Shown: positions 8,503-16,396 of the stretch, piece by piece
Layout of the letters: the number at the start of each line of letters is the position of its first letter
How positions within the stretch are numbered: the first letter of the stretch is position 1
DNA from: Bdellovibrionales bacterium RIFOXYC1_FULL_37_79
GTDB lineage: Bacteria; Bdellovibrionota; Bacteriovoracia; Bacteriovoracales; Bacteriovoracaceae
DNA length: 64,000 bases
Direction of reading: 5' to 3'
NCBI GenBank assembly: GCA_001770015.1
Contig: MEQB01000073.1
Location: forward strand, 1 to 64,000
Translations under genes and position numbers: made by a program
Notes under the pieces: model-generated
What the model was told of the DNA's origin: nothing
The model's input: the letters and a program-made list of their open reading frames with translations, nothing else
Databases searched by the model: none

Positions 8503-8520
8503 TATCCTATAAATAGAATA
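8503..8520 (+). promoter_or_regulatory. Hip-type operator TATCC-N8-GAATA
   Basis: TATCC at 8503-8507 and GAATA at 8516-8520 are separated by eight bases. The Escherichia coli HipB operator is TATCC-N8-GGATA, so this differs at one position. It lies just upstream of the hipB ribosome-binding site (8525-8530), where HipB or HipBA binding would repress the operon. The identification rests on consensus plus position. Confidence 0.6.
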
Positions 8521-8535
8521 AATCAAGGAGTACAT

Positions 8536-8787
8536 ATAAACTACATACGATCAACTAAACAACTTTTAGCAATTCTTAAACAGACCCGTATTGACAAAGG
8601 ATTAACCCAAGCAGAACTTGGGAAAATGACAAGCATGTCACAAAAAAAAATAGCAATGATCGAAAACCTATCCGCCTCACCAAGACTAGATGTTTTACTT
8701 ATAATAATTTCCGCACTTAATTTAAATCTTTCGATTGATGGTAAAAAAAATAAGTCAGCGCAAAAAGTCTCTCTGATTTGGGAATAA
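8536..8787 (+). CDS. hipB: HipB-like antitoxin, apparent ATA start
   Basis: The frame encodes 83 residues with a Cro/C1-type helix-turn-helix (KGLTQAELGKMTSMSQKKI, residues about 19-38) and a short C-terminal extension ending in VSLIWE, as in HipB. It would neutralise HipA and repress the operon. AAGGAG at 8525-8530 is followed five bases later by ATA, giving NYIRSTKQLL after the first residue, just like HipB N-termini. No ATG, GTG or TTG lies in frame until 8626, which would remove most of the DNA-binding domain. Either ATA is used, translation is weak, or an ATG was mutated. hipA follows after 12 bases. Confidence 0.75.
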   Translation: MNYIRSTKQLLAILKQTRIDKGLTQAELGKMTSMSQKKIAMIENLSASPRLDVLLIIISALNLNLSIDGKKNKSAQKVSLIWE

Positions 8788-8799
8788 AAAGGACTTAAC

Positions 8800-10092
8800 A
8801 TGGGAAGAAAATCTAAAACGATTAAATTAAACGTTTATATTCAAGGCAATCTAATAGGTATTTATGTTAAAGCTCCCGACGGTTCAACTTCATTTACATA
8901 CGATCCCACATGGGTCGATCATGGTTTTGCTATTTCTCAATCTCTTCCTCTTGTAACCGTTCCTTATAAAGGTGATAGTGCAAAAATATATTTTGAAAAC
9001 TTGTTACCAGATTTGAAAGAAGCCAGAGAGTTGATTGCAACAAAGATTCATGCAAATAGTTCTGATCATTTTGATCTTTTGGATGCTATAGGACATGACT
9101 GCGTTGGAGCACTTCTATTTTCAAAAATTTTAAGTGCAAATGAGGCCAAAGATCAACCGCCTAGAGGAGAAATCTTATCAGATAAAAAAATAGGCAACAT
9201 AATTCGAAATTTGAAATCTTATCCTCTTGGCATGAACAATGATCAAGCGGACTTTCGAATTTCTCTTGCGGGAGTTCAAGAAAAAACAGCTCTTCTATTT
9301 TTGAAAAATAAGTGGCAAAGACCTATCGGAACCACTCCCACAACTCACATTCTAAAGCCTGCCATGAAATTTGAAACATTTGGACTTGATATGCGCTCAA
9401 GCGTTCATAATGAGTATTTTTGTATGAAGCTATGTAAAGAATTTAATTTAAAAGTTGCAGAGGTTGAAATCAAGTCTTTTGATGGTGAATTAGCTCTAGT
9501 AGTTAAAAGATTTGATCGCTATGAAAAAGATGGAATTATTTATCGAAGACCCATAGAGGATATGTGCCAAGCTTTGGGTTATTTTTCCAATAAAAAATAT
9601 CAATCCGATCAAGGCCCGTGTGTCAGTGAATTGATCTCTATACTCTCCACCAGTGTTAATAGAGAAAAAGACTTGGAGACATTTTTTAAATCTCTGGTTG
9701 TTTTTTTTGTAATGGGAGCAATTGATGGACATGCCAAGAACTACTCAATTGAATATGTCAAAGAGGGACATCGATTAACACCACTTTATGACATTCTCTC
9801 AATTTATCCCGCTTTAACAGACAAAGAAATTAAGCTTGGCAAATATAAGATGGCCTTATCTGTCGGCACAAGTCCACATTACAAAGTTGACAAAATTTTT
9901 CGAAGACATTTTCTCGAGACAGCAAAAACTTGTCAAATCTCTAAAGAGAAGGCAAACGAAATCATAGATGATATTCTTTTTAAAATTGATCAAGAAGTAT
10001 GGAACAAAATTAAATGTTCCAAATTATTTGATGAGTCTACTCGGAATCGAATTATTTCAGGAATTAAAATTTTATCAAAAAAACTTTTATAG
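8800..10092 (+). CDS. hipA: HipA serine/threonine kinase toxin
   Basis: The protein has 430 residues, close to E. coli HipA (440). HipA kinases phosphorylate glutamyl-tRNA synthetase and induce dormancy. Visible landmarks are the N-terminal couple_hipA subdomain, the activation-loop motif ISLAGVQEKTALL with the autophosphorylated serine at S155, the catalytic loop GAIDGHAKNYSI with D309, and the metal-binding motif LTPLYDILS with D331. All key residues are present, so the toxin looks intact. It lies 12 bases after hipB in the normal antitoxin-first order, behind a hip-type operator. The neighbourhood of gene scars fits acquisition by transfer. Confidence 0.93.
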   Translation: MGRKSKTIKLNVYIQGNLIGIYVKAPDGSTSFTYDPTWVDHGFAISQSLPLVTVPYKGDSAKIYFENLLPDLKEARELIATKIHANSSDHFDLLDAIGHDCVGALLFSKILSANEAKDQPPRGEILSDKKIGNIIRNLKSYPLGMNNDQADFRISLAGVQEKTALLFLKNKWQRPIGTTPTTHILKPAMKFETFGLDMRSSVHNEYFCMKLCKEFNLKVAEVEIKSFDGELALVVKRFDRYEKDGIIYRRPIEDMCQALGYFSNKKYQSDQGPCVSELISILSTSVNREKDLETFFKSLVVFFVMGAIDGHAKNYSIEYVKEGHRLTPLYDILSIYPALTDKEIKLGKYKMALSVGTSPHYKVDKIFRRHFLETAKTCQISKEKANEIIDDILFKIDQEVWNKIKCSKLFDESTRNRIISGIKILSKKLL

Positions 10093-10131
10093 CTTTTTTC
10101 TTCTCAATATGACTGGACGTGACTCTGATTG

Positions 10132-10206
10132 ATTACTGATCCTCAAGCATCCATATTTAAAAAAGCAGATTATGTAATTGTCGGAGATCTTTTTCAGGTT
10201 ATGTAA
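10132..10206 (+). pseudogene. C-terminal scrap of electron transfer flavoprotein alpha subunit
   Basis: The 24 codons before the TAA at 10204-10206 read ITDPQASIFKKADYVIVGDL then FQVM. ETF alpha subunits end in a very conserved block, INTDP.APIF..ADYGIVGDLF.V, which binds the AMP part of FAD. An in-frame TGA sits immediately upstream and no other etfA sequence is visible before hipA. It is the tail of a lost etfA gene. Confidence 0.65.
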
Positions 10207-10396
10207 GCGCTAATGGCGGAACTAAAAAAAAATTGTAATCATAGATAGTGAATATTTTTGGCAATTGATTTATTCTTTGAAATAAACCCGGTGAGGGGGC
10301 CAGAATATAGCATCTCTGGCTAATTTATGTACATTGGTACGCTATTTGCTACTACGTATAAAAACATCTTTAAAACAAGAAATTAAGGAGTTATTA
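10207..10396. other. Intergenic stretch before a small exported gene
   Basis: No gene is seen. The longer upstream frame of the next gene, beginning at 10334, has no ribosome-binding site and is not a membrane or signal sequence, so I treat 10334-10396 as leader. Confidence 0.4.
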
Positions 10397-10828
10397 ATGA
10401 AAAAAATACTCTCAACTGGTCATTTGTATAATATTTTTACAGGTTTCATTATTCTTATGATGGTTAATTTTACTTCTACGGCAAGTGACGATTTATGTGA
10501 AGAATATAACCAAACCGGAGAGCAAATAGACAATCAATGTGATCAAACTATATACCAAACAAGCAATGTCTGCCAAACTCGGTACGGTTCTTGTAACATG
10601 AAAAAAAATGGTGAAATTGGTCATCCTTGTTATTGCGATAATGACCCGGGCAATATCATTTTCGACCCTCTAATATTAAAACTGAGACTACCCGATATAA
10701 ATTGCGGTTATGCATGTGAAACAGACCATGGAATATGCCAAACGAAGCTAGGTCCTGTTGGATCTTTGTGTTCCTGTGGAAAAAATCATGATCCTGGCAG
10801 GCGTATTGCCCCTGAAGGCGCGAAGTAA
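10397..10828 (+). CDS. Small exported Cys-rich protein
   Basis: The start is the ATG at 10397, preceded by AAGGAG; the protein then has 143 residues. A signal peptide with a long hydrophobic core (FTGFIILMMVNFTSTAS) leads to a Cys-rich mature part. Two related motifs appear: CQTRYGSCNMKK...GHPCYC and CETDHGICQTK...GSLCSC, each of the form C-x6-C-x(9-10)-C-x-C. The duplication suggests two small disulfide-bonded modules. No known family is recognised. It stands alone and its role is unknown; secretion outside the cell is likely from the cysteine content. Confidence 0.75.
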   Translation: MKKILSTGHLYNIFTGFIILMMVNFTSTASDDLCEEYNQTGEQIDNQCDQTIYQTSNVCQTRYGSCNMKKNGEIGHPCYCDNDPGNIIFDPLILKLRLPDINCGYACETDHGICQTKLGPVGSLCSCGKNHDPGRRIAPEGAK

Positions 10829-11134
10829 GTTCTAGTATATCTATTCAGCGAATTCTGGATCGAACACAGCGCACAGCTTGTCGCAGAGACGGCGTCCACG
10901 TTTTTTGATATCATAAGATAACTTCTTATCCTGCTAAAATATCTTGCCCCTTACATTAATCCCAAATCCGCAAATAAGTAGCTCGTCAATATGCCCCACA
11001 ACCCGAGAGCGAACCAAATATTTTCTTATCATCCTTTAATGAACCAGGACGATGTTACTTAAACTATATAGCTCAAGTAACAGAATGTTACCCGAAATGT
11101 TGACAAATTTATTTAAATCGAATATTTATTCGCC
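10829..11134. other. Intergenic stretch with possible minus-strand gene scar
   Basis: No complete gene is found. On the minus strand, short frames such as KKRGRRLCDKLCAVFDPEF (stop near 10850) and VRSRVVGHIDELLICGFG look protein-like but are broken by stops and lack starts. They may be remains of a decayed gene. Confidence 0.3.
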
Positions 11135-11956
11135 ATGAAAGAAAATTACAATTTATTGACTTATCAACATTACTTGCGTGCTGAATTTGAAGGTCGAAAA
11201 TTAAGAAACCCAAGCTATTCACTAAGAGCTTATGCCAGGGATATCGGATTGGCAGCACCCAAACTTTCCGAGATCTTGCGTGGCAAATGCGGCCTATCTG
11301 AAGAATCAGCTAAAAAATTAGCTACGGAGTTAGCACTGTCGGAAAAAGAAGCTTCTGTTTTTATCAATCAAGTCATTGCAAAACACTCGAGAAAAAAGAC
11401 AGAGCGTGAAAAGGCCCAAAAAATTCTGGAATCACTCAAGGAACATCATTCTTTTGATGAAATTGCCCTAGATGCCTTTAAAATTATTGCTGATTGGTAT
11501 CACTTTGCCATTCTTGAGCTTACAGAAGTTGAGGATTTTCGTTCTAATATATCGTGGATTGCAAAGCGCTTAAATTTAACAAAAAGTGTGACTAGCGAAG
11601 CCGTTGAACGACTGTTTGATACAGGTCTTTTGGCAAAAAAGTCAAATGGGGATTGGTATCAAACCGAGGCAATATTAGCAACTCCTTCAGGAATTCCATC
11701 TAGTGAAATAAAAAAACATCATCGACAAATTCTGTCAAAAGCAGAAGATGCACTTATTAATGTTCCAATAAAAGAAAGAGATTTTTCTACAACTACGTTG
11801 GCGGTGTCTGAATCCCAACTTGATGAAATTCAAAAAGAAATTAAAGATTTCAGAAGACGATTAGCGAAAAAAATTAATCAATCAAAAAACAAAGAAAGAG
11901 TTTATTGCTTATCAATTCAATTTTTTCCACTTGATTATAAGGGATACGATATATGA
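11135..11956 (+). CDS. TIGR02147 (DUF4423) family transcription regulator
   Basis: The protein has 273 residues. Its N-terminal 65 residues hold a helix-turn-helix (YARDIGLAAPKLSEILRGK) and the middle and C-terminal parts carry the DUF4423 pattern (FKIIADWYHFAILEL, then a second winged-helix-like stretch ending DWYQT). The TIGR02147 family is expanded in Bdellovibrio and Fibrobacter, and members are presumed DNA-binding regulators. The C-terminal tail is basic. The stop overlaps the ATG of the next gene (ATGA at 11953-11956), so the two are translationally coupled and the regulator probably acts with or on its exported partner. No ligand domain is known. Confidence 0.9.
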   Translation: MKENYNLLTYQHYLRAEFEGRKLRNPSYSLRAYARDIGLAAPKLSEILRGKCGLSEESAKKLATELALSEKEASVFINQVIAKHSRKKTEREKAQKILESLKEHHSFDEIALDAFKIIADWYHFAILELTEVEDFRSNISWIAKRLNLTKSVTSEAVERLFDTGLLAKKSNGDWYQTEAILATPSGIPSSEIKKHHRQILSKAEDALINVPIKERDFSTTTLAVSESQLDEIQKEIKDFRRRLAKKINQSKNKERVYCLSIQFFPLDYKGYDI

Positions 11957-12900
11957 AATTAAAATTAACTTTAATGATTTTTATTATTTGTTTTACAAAA
12001 TCTTTTGCAGGAGTAAAAGAAGTTGGCAATGGAGGAGTTGTCGTTTCATGTAAAAACAATTCTGGAGAAATTGAAAAGGTACATGCTTTTGATCTTTATG
12101 AAGGAACAGTATTATTCAATCTAACTCCAAAAAGAACAGGTAATGATTTTAAAAGTGTGGCAAGAGAGAAATTGACTATTTTTTCACAACTCATAAATGG
12201 AGATTGGGAAAATAATTTGAATAAATTTTTAGATTACCTGCTCAAAAACATGGAAATGCTTCCCTCGGTCGTTGGACTTAAACTAACTGAAGATATGGGT
12301 AATATCATTATTCCTAAAACATGTGAACTTGCTCAATTAATTAATTATAGAAATGATGGGAAAATCTATGTCGATTCTGATTTATGGAATTTACTCGCTC
12401 CTACAGATAAGGCGGCAATACTTGTTCATGAAGTTATCTACTATTACTTGAGAATTTATTCTGAACCAGATTCATTTCGGGCAAGAAAAATGGTAGCTAA
12501 TTTATTTTCTGAAACTCCTCTAAAAAGTGTTGGAATTGAGGGACCTCAAAATACTAATGATACGCGAATTCAATGTTGGCATCTCAATCTTGAAGAATCA
12601 GCAAAATATGGGGATTTGTCTTTCCTTGTCTTAAAAGAAGAAGATAAGACCAAAGCACGTTTTCAAATAATTAGCGGTAAAACGATGATTTCAAGAAGTG
12701 AAATGACTTTTGATGATGAAGATGGACTTCAAGAGTTAGAGTTGAAATCTATGATTGAAAGTGGAATTACCATCACATTTTATGGTGGAACACCTACTGT
12801 AGAAAAGCTTAATAAACCAATGAATATTCAAGTTGAAGATGCAAATTATGGAATTAAATATAGTATGCAAATTACTTGCGCTCTTCGAACTTGGAAATAA
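11953..12900 (+). CDS. Exported 'GNGG' protein coupled to TIGR02147 regulator
   Basis: This 315-residue protein has a signal peptide (MKLKLTLMIFIICFTKSFA) followed at once by EVGNGGVVVSC, a hallmark at the start of a group of Bdellovibrio exported proteins. A central segment AAILVHEVIYYYLR with a following SFRARKMVANLF resembles the HE..Y...R region of the same group; it is HExxx rather than HExxH, so a zinc protease is not supported. Five cysteines are present. It overlaps the regulator by four bases with AAGGGA inside the regulator's end. The role is unknown; location is periplasm or outer surface. Confidence 0.8.
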   Translation: MKLKLTLMIFIICFTKSFAGVKEVGNGGVVVSCKNNSGEIEKVHAFDLYEGTVLFNLTPKRTGNDFKSVAREKLTIFSQLINGDWENNLNKFLDYLLKNMEMLPSVVGLKLTEDMGNIIIPKTCELAQLINYRNDGKIYVDSDLWNLLAPTDKAAILVHEVIYYYLRIYSEPDSFRARKMVANLFSETPLKSVGIEGPQNTNDTRIQCWHLNLEESAKYGDLSFLVLKEEDKTKARFQIISGKTMISRSEMTFDDEDGLQELELKSMIESGITITFYGGTPTVEKLNKPMNIQVEDANYGIKYSMQITCALRTWK

Positions 12901-12929
12901 CTCAATAAAAAATACTCGTGAGGTATGAA

Positions 12930-13820
12930 ATGAAATTATTTTTATTCTTTTTAATGACCGTAACTATCATAACTTCCAGTGCATCTATACTGAATGATAA
13001 CTGTATCGACTTAACTGGTGTTTACAAATATCCTAGCATATTTAACTCAGAACATTTTCAGTATGTGATGATCTATCAAGAGAGTTGTGAAACTATCCAT
13101 TTTTATTCACCAAACCGTGATGGAGATCAACTTCAATTATGGGATGTATCCTACTTTCCCGAATTTAATCAAACAACGGTGGCCGACAATCAATGGAAAA
13201 AAAATCGTTCTGACGACTACGAATGCTTAGGGTTTCATTGGAATAAATCATCTTTTGTCAAAGATAGTGCCGCTTTAGAATCACGCTTTTTTAATGGATG
13301 TACAAGTAATCGTAGAAGTGACAGGGTATCACAATTGAAGAAAAGGGATAATGGTATCGTATATGGGATTATGAAGGGTGACGCAAATGAATTAACTTTT
13401 GATTGGCAACAGGCCCAAATAATAAATTGGACACCTTTTATACCAAGCGCAGAAGAGTTTGAGAGTTCGCACACTTACGATACCCCCTGGGATTCGGCTG
13501 CAATTCAATTTCTAAACGATCGTTGGCAAGTAACCAGCTTAGACAATTTAAATCCACCAACAACTTGGTCTTGGGCATGTAATTCCAATAAAGAGTTCTT
13601 TCGGGTAAAAGACGAATATGGCGGCAAAATAAAATACAAGAAAATTATCCCGATGAATGAAAGTGTTCGTTCTGAACTACAGGGTATGAGGAAGGATACC
13701 GTCTATGACTGCCAAGGAACCTTGTTCAGCTATTCAGCACAACTTGAAGGCACTAATCTTTTTTTCAAACTAGGTGAATGTAACCCCTTACATAGGTACT
13801 CTGAATATTGCCCAAACTAA
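12930..13820 (+). CDS. Exported protein of unknown function
   Basis: The ATG at 12930, with GAGGT upstream, gives 296 residues; a GTG at 12918 overlaps the ribosome-binding site and is less likely. Residues 1-20 are a signal peptide (MKLFLFFLMTVTIITSSASI). The mature part is rich in Trp, Tyr and Asn and probably beta-structured, with several cysteines (NCIDL, ESCET, YECLG, NGCTS, WACNS, YDCQG, GECNP, EYCPN) suggesting disulfides. I recognise no domain. It lies 29 bases after the GNGG gene on the same strand, likely in one operon with it and with the next gene. Confidence 0.75.
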   Translation: MKLFLFFLMTVTIITSSASILNDNCIDLTGVYKYPSIFNSEHFQYVMIYQESCETIHFYSPNRDGDQLQLWDVSYFPEFNQTTVADNQWKKNRSDDYECLGFHWNKSSFVKDSAALESRFFNGCTSNRRSDRVSQLKKRDNGIVYGIMKGDANELTFDWQQAQIINWTPFIPSAEEFESSHTYDTPWDSAAIQFLNDRWQVTSLDNLNPPTTWSWACNSNKEFFRVKDEYGGKIKYKKIIPMNESVRSELQGMRKDTVYDCQGTLFSYSAQLEGTNLFFKLGECNPLHRYSEYCPN

Positions 13821-13850
13821 AACCAGATCGAAAATATAATTGGAGGAATT

Positions 13851-14228
13851 GTGAAAAAAATTTTATTAACAACAACGTATTTATCAATTATTTCAGCAAG
13901 TCTAATGGCCGAAACGTTTAATTTTACCTGTAAGCCGCCGGTTGGATTTATTGGAAATTCATTTTCCACTACGGGTACTATTGATAAAGATACCAAGAAA
14001 GGGATATTAAAAAACCTACAACTAGATGACGGAATGGGAAATAATATAAGTTATGAATCTCTAGATGTTGAAGTTGTTTATGATGATTACGATATGCGCT
14101 ACCTGAGCTTAAAAAGTGATAAAAATGAATTTCAGCTTATTTATATTAAACTTTTCCAATCATATAGCAACATTAATTATAATGGTATACATGGCAGAGT
14201 ATATGATTCATTTTGCACTAAGAACTAA
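13851..14228 (+). CDS. Small exported protein, GTG start
   Basis: GGAGG sits six bases before a GTG start at 13851, giving 125 residues. The signal peptide is MKKILLTTTYLSIISASLMA. The mature protein begins ETFNFTCKPP and ends DSFCTKN, so its only two cysteines bracket the fold and may pair. It is beta-rich and acidic. The layout recalls the exported protein at 42330 (Cys after the signal, Cys at the end), though I cannot show homology. Probably the last gene of the 11135-14228 operon. Confidence 0.75.
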   Translation: MKKILLTTTYLSIISASLMAETFNFTCKPPVGFIGNSFSTTGTIDKDTKKGILKNLQLDDGMGNNISYESLDVEVVYDDYDMRYLSLKSDKNEFQLIYIKLFQSYSNINYNGIHGRVYDSFCTKN

Positions 14229-14367
14229 CATGTTTTAATAACCAAGATAGGTCTAAATGGCACCCTTCCAATTGGAGAACATCCTCCAACTGCATGACCG
14301 GTCTTTCATCCTCACTCATCGTTAATAGTTTTTTCTCAAATGCCTCAGAAATTTGATAACTACTGCT
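14218..14367 (-). pseudogene. Minus-strand coding-like fragment
   Basis: A frame opens after a stop near 14367 and ends at the stop complementing 14218-14220, overlapping the end of the gene at 13851. It includes an ATG at 14319, giving MSEDERPVMQLEDVLQLEG and a tail DLSWLLKHVSS. There is no ribosome-binding site. It reads like the end of a protein, but I cannot name a family. Most of the remaining gap up to 14535 shows nothing. Confidence 0.25.
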
Positions 14368-14535
14368 GTTTTAATTTAATATTATTTACAAATTTGAGGT
14401 AAGTGGCCAGAAATAGCAAGTCACGTTAAAGGAAAGAGTTTCGGGTCCGGAAACCAAATATGGCCATCAAAATTTGATTCTGATGATTTATATTTTACAA
14501 TACTCAGTAAATTCCTTTATCCTGACGTAGAGTGG

Positions 14536-14994
14536 TCAATCAATTGATTTAATTAATGTTGTTTTTTTGCCACAAGTGCTGGATATAGATAAACCTTTTG
14601 AGTCCTGTTCAATTCTAAGATTTTCACCAATATCAATTGCAGGATTATAGGATAAAAAACTACACGAATTTTTATAATTTAACATAATGAGCTGTGAAAA
14701 ACCTGCCATTGGTTTACCGCAAAACAAAGTAAAAACCATGCCCTTATAATTATCATCATCAATTTTCTGTACAAACTCCATTCGATAAGTGGTTGATGAG
14801 GTTTGAGAAAACTTAATTAATTTTTCATTATCATTATCATTCCAATTATACAGTTTTCTAAGGCTATCATCTTTCAACTTGTAAACCCCTTCAAGGCCAT
14901 CTTTTAAAATCTCATCACAAGGAAATGGAGAGTTATGATCTGCATATGTATTGCCAATGAAGCAAATCAAGAGAATTAAAAATAATCGAATCAT
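14536..14994 (-). CDS. Small exported protein
   Basis: The protein has 152 residues from the ATG at 14994, which lies five bases after GGGAGG; the GTG six bases upstream touches the ribosome-binding site. The signal peptide is MIRLFLILLICFIGNTYA. The mature part contains four cysteines (FPCDEI, LFCGKP, NSCSFL, STCGKK) and is probably beta-rich. No domain is recognised. It is transcribed toward the 11135-14228 genes and stands alone. Confidence 0.75.
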   Translation of the reverse strand: MIRLFLILLICFIGNTYADHNSPFPCDEILKDGLEGVYKLKDDSLRKLYNWNDNDNEKLIKFSQTSSTTYRMEFVQKIDDDNYKGMVFTLFCGKPMAGFSQLIMLNYKNSCSFLSYNPAIDIGENLRIEQDSKGLSISSTCGKKTTLIKSID

Positions 14995-15157
14995 CAACAC
15001 CTCCCGATTTAGTGTAAATACTCCAAGTTAAAATATTTCCAACTTGTCTTTATCACAAATAAAATTTGAAAAATAAAATATATTATAGTTTTATAAAAAT
15101 TACATATATTGAATAATCAGAAAGAATTTATCCATTAACCTAATAAATAAAACTCAA

Positions 15158-15238
15158 ATGCGGAAGGTGGAAAGAAAATATTCTTCTCTTGGCTATTTAA
15201 GTCCAAGAGGGTATAAAAACCAACAATTAGTCGCTTAA
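15158..15238 (+). pseudogene. IS3-family transposase (OrfB) C-terminal scrap
   Basis: The 26 codons ending at TAA 15236-15238 include ERKYSSLGYLSPRGYKN. IS3 OrfB proteins end with the conserved pattern RRHSSLGYLSP..YE, which recruits no function alone but identifies the family. Nothing upstream matches the integrase core, so only the tail survives. It is a different element from that at 89-1126, whose tail reads RPHQGLLGKTP. Confidence 0.6.
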
Positions 15239-15300
15239 AAAAAGTATAACTTTTTTTGGGGGAATTACAACCTGCCGATTATGATTTAAAGGAATGGTAA

Positions 15301-15756
15301 ATGAACATTACCCATGTAAAAAAACGAGAGATACAAGCCCCGCTCGCTAAATGTTTGCTGGAAGGATTTATCAATCATTTTGGTAAAGAAGAAACTCTTT
15401 TTGCATTAAAAGAAATCATTAACGTTGATGCCCTGAAGTCAGCACGAGAATTGGCAAAGGAATATGGAAGCTCAATGCAGGATTTGGCAAAGATAGTGAG
15501 AGACGTTTGGGCCGCAGATGATGCCATGGAGATGGATTTCATAGAAGAAAGTGATCAAAAACTAGAATTCAAAGTGACACGCTGTCGTTATGTAGATGCT
15601 TACCGTGAAAATGATATGCAAGAACTTGGAGTATATCTTTCCTGTAACCGTGATATTGCCTTTGCCCCCGCCTTTAATTCGGATTTTCAATTATTACGAA
15701 ATAAAACACTTATGGCGGGTGATGATTGCTGCGACTTTTGCTTTGTAAAAAAATAA
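15301..15756 (+). CDS. ATC hydrolase-like protein (L-2-amino-thiazoline-4-carboxylate hydrolase family)
   Basis: The protein has 151 residues and no signal peptide. Its second half matches the ATC hydrolase family: VTRCRYVDAYRE, then ELGVYLSCNRDIAFAPAFN, then AGDDCCDFCF near the end, with the family's conserved cysteines and aspartate. Characterised members open the thiazoline ring in L-cysteine synthesis by Pseudomonas, but most members are uncharacterised, so the substrate here is open. The N-terminal 70 residues are helical. An AAAGGAATGG lies just before the ATG. The gene stands alone behind an IS3 scrap, which fits lateral acquisition. Confidence 0.8.
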   Translation: MNITHVKKREIQAPLAKCLLEGFINHFGKEETLFALKEIINVDALKSARELAKEYGSSMQDLAKIVRDVWAADDAMEMDFIEESDQKLEFKVTRCRYVDAYRENDMQELGVYLSCNRDIAFAPAFNSDFQLLRNKTLMAGDDCCDFCFVKK

Positions 15757-15947
15757 CCCCAATTGACATTCGTCAAATTCACCCTTTGCTGAAACATACC
15801 GTTTTCAATGGCCGTGTTTAAACCGCAAATCACCGAATAACTTTTTTCTTTTTGCCTACCCCCCCTGAGGGCATAAAACCCGGGAGGGATACTTGCGCCT
15901 ATTTTTCCCAGTATCAACATCAAAAATGTATAAAAAATTATTTTCAT
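15687..15947 (-). CDS. Possible small exported protein
   Basis: An 86-residue frame begins with a fair signal peptide (MKIIFYTFLMLILGKIGASI) and then PPGFYALRGGRQ. It overlaps 70 bases of the 15301 gene in antisense, has no clear ribosome-binding site, and its last third lies in that overlap. It may be a truncated exported gene whose end has run into its neighbour, or chance. Confidence 0.3.
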   Translation of the reverse strand: MKIIFYTFLMLILGKIGASIPPGFYALRGGRQKEKSYSVICGLNTAIENGMFQQRVNLTNVNWGYFFTKQKSQQSSPAISVLFRNN

Positions 15948-16396
15948 TATCGTTTATGAAATTTAGAAATGGTAGAGCTGCTATTTTTGTATTTCATTAT
16001 TTTCCACATACATTATCCACTAAGTCTTGCACTTTTTAAAACTTCGTTCCGGCAGGAACATTACATTGAGATGTCTCATTATCCAGCCATCGCAAATCCG
16101 TTTTCGCATGCTTGCTCCCGTGATGCTATGGAGCTGAGTCAAAAAACCAATTCATAATATTCAAATTATTGTTTCCAATTATCAAATACGGCTGCCCCCC
16201 TAGGAATAATAGTGCATAGTTAAAATCAAAAGAATGAAGACCCACCAAACTGAAGAAAGGATTATGGGTCTTTTATGTGTGAAAAATATAATAAAAACAG
16301 GTTGTTATAACTGTTTTTTAAAAAAAAGGATGACAAAGTCAAAATTTCATGTAAAATGTGACTTACGTGTCTACAAATTTAAAAGGCAGGTGATGA
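15948..16396. other. Intergenic stretch with two hairpins
   Basis: No convincing gene. The frame at 15969-16157 ends in a protein-like MSHYPAIANPFSHACS but lacks a start signal. AAGACCCA (16237-16244) pairs with TGGGTCTT (16265-16272). AAAAACAG (16293-16300) pairs with CTGTTTTT (16311-16318) around a 10-base loop and looks like a terminator upstream of the ATPase gene. Confidence 0.4.

Noticed and set aside
11953-12900. Zinc protease reading of HEVIY in the GNGG protein
   Set aside because: The motif is HExxx, not HExxH, and no third ligand is evident.
15969-16157. 62-residue frame with a protein-like tail
   Set aside because: No ribosome-binding site and no recognisable family; mentioned only within the intergenic entry.
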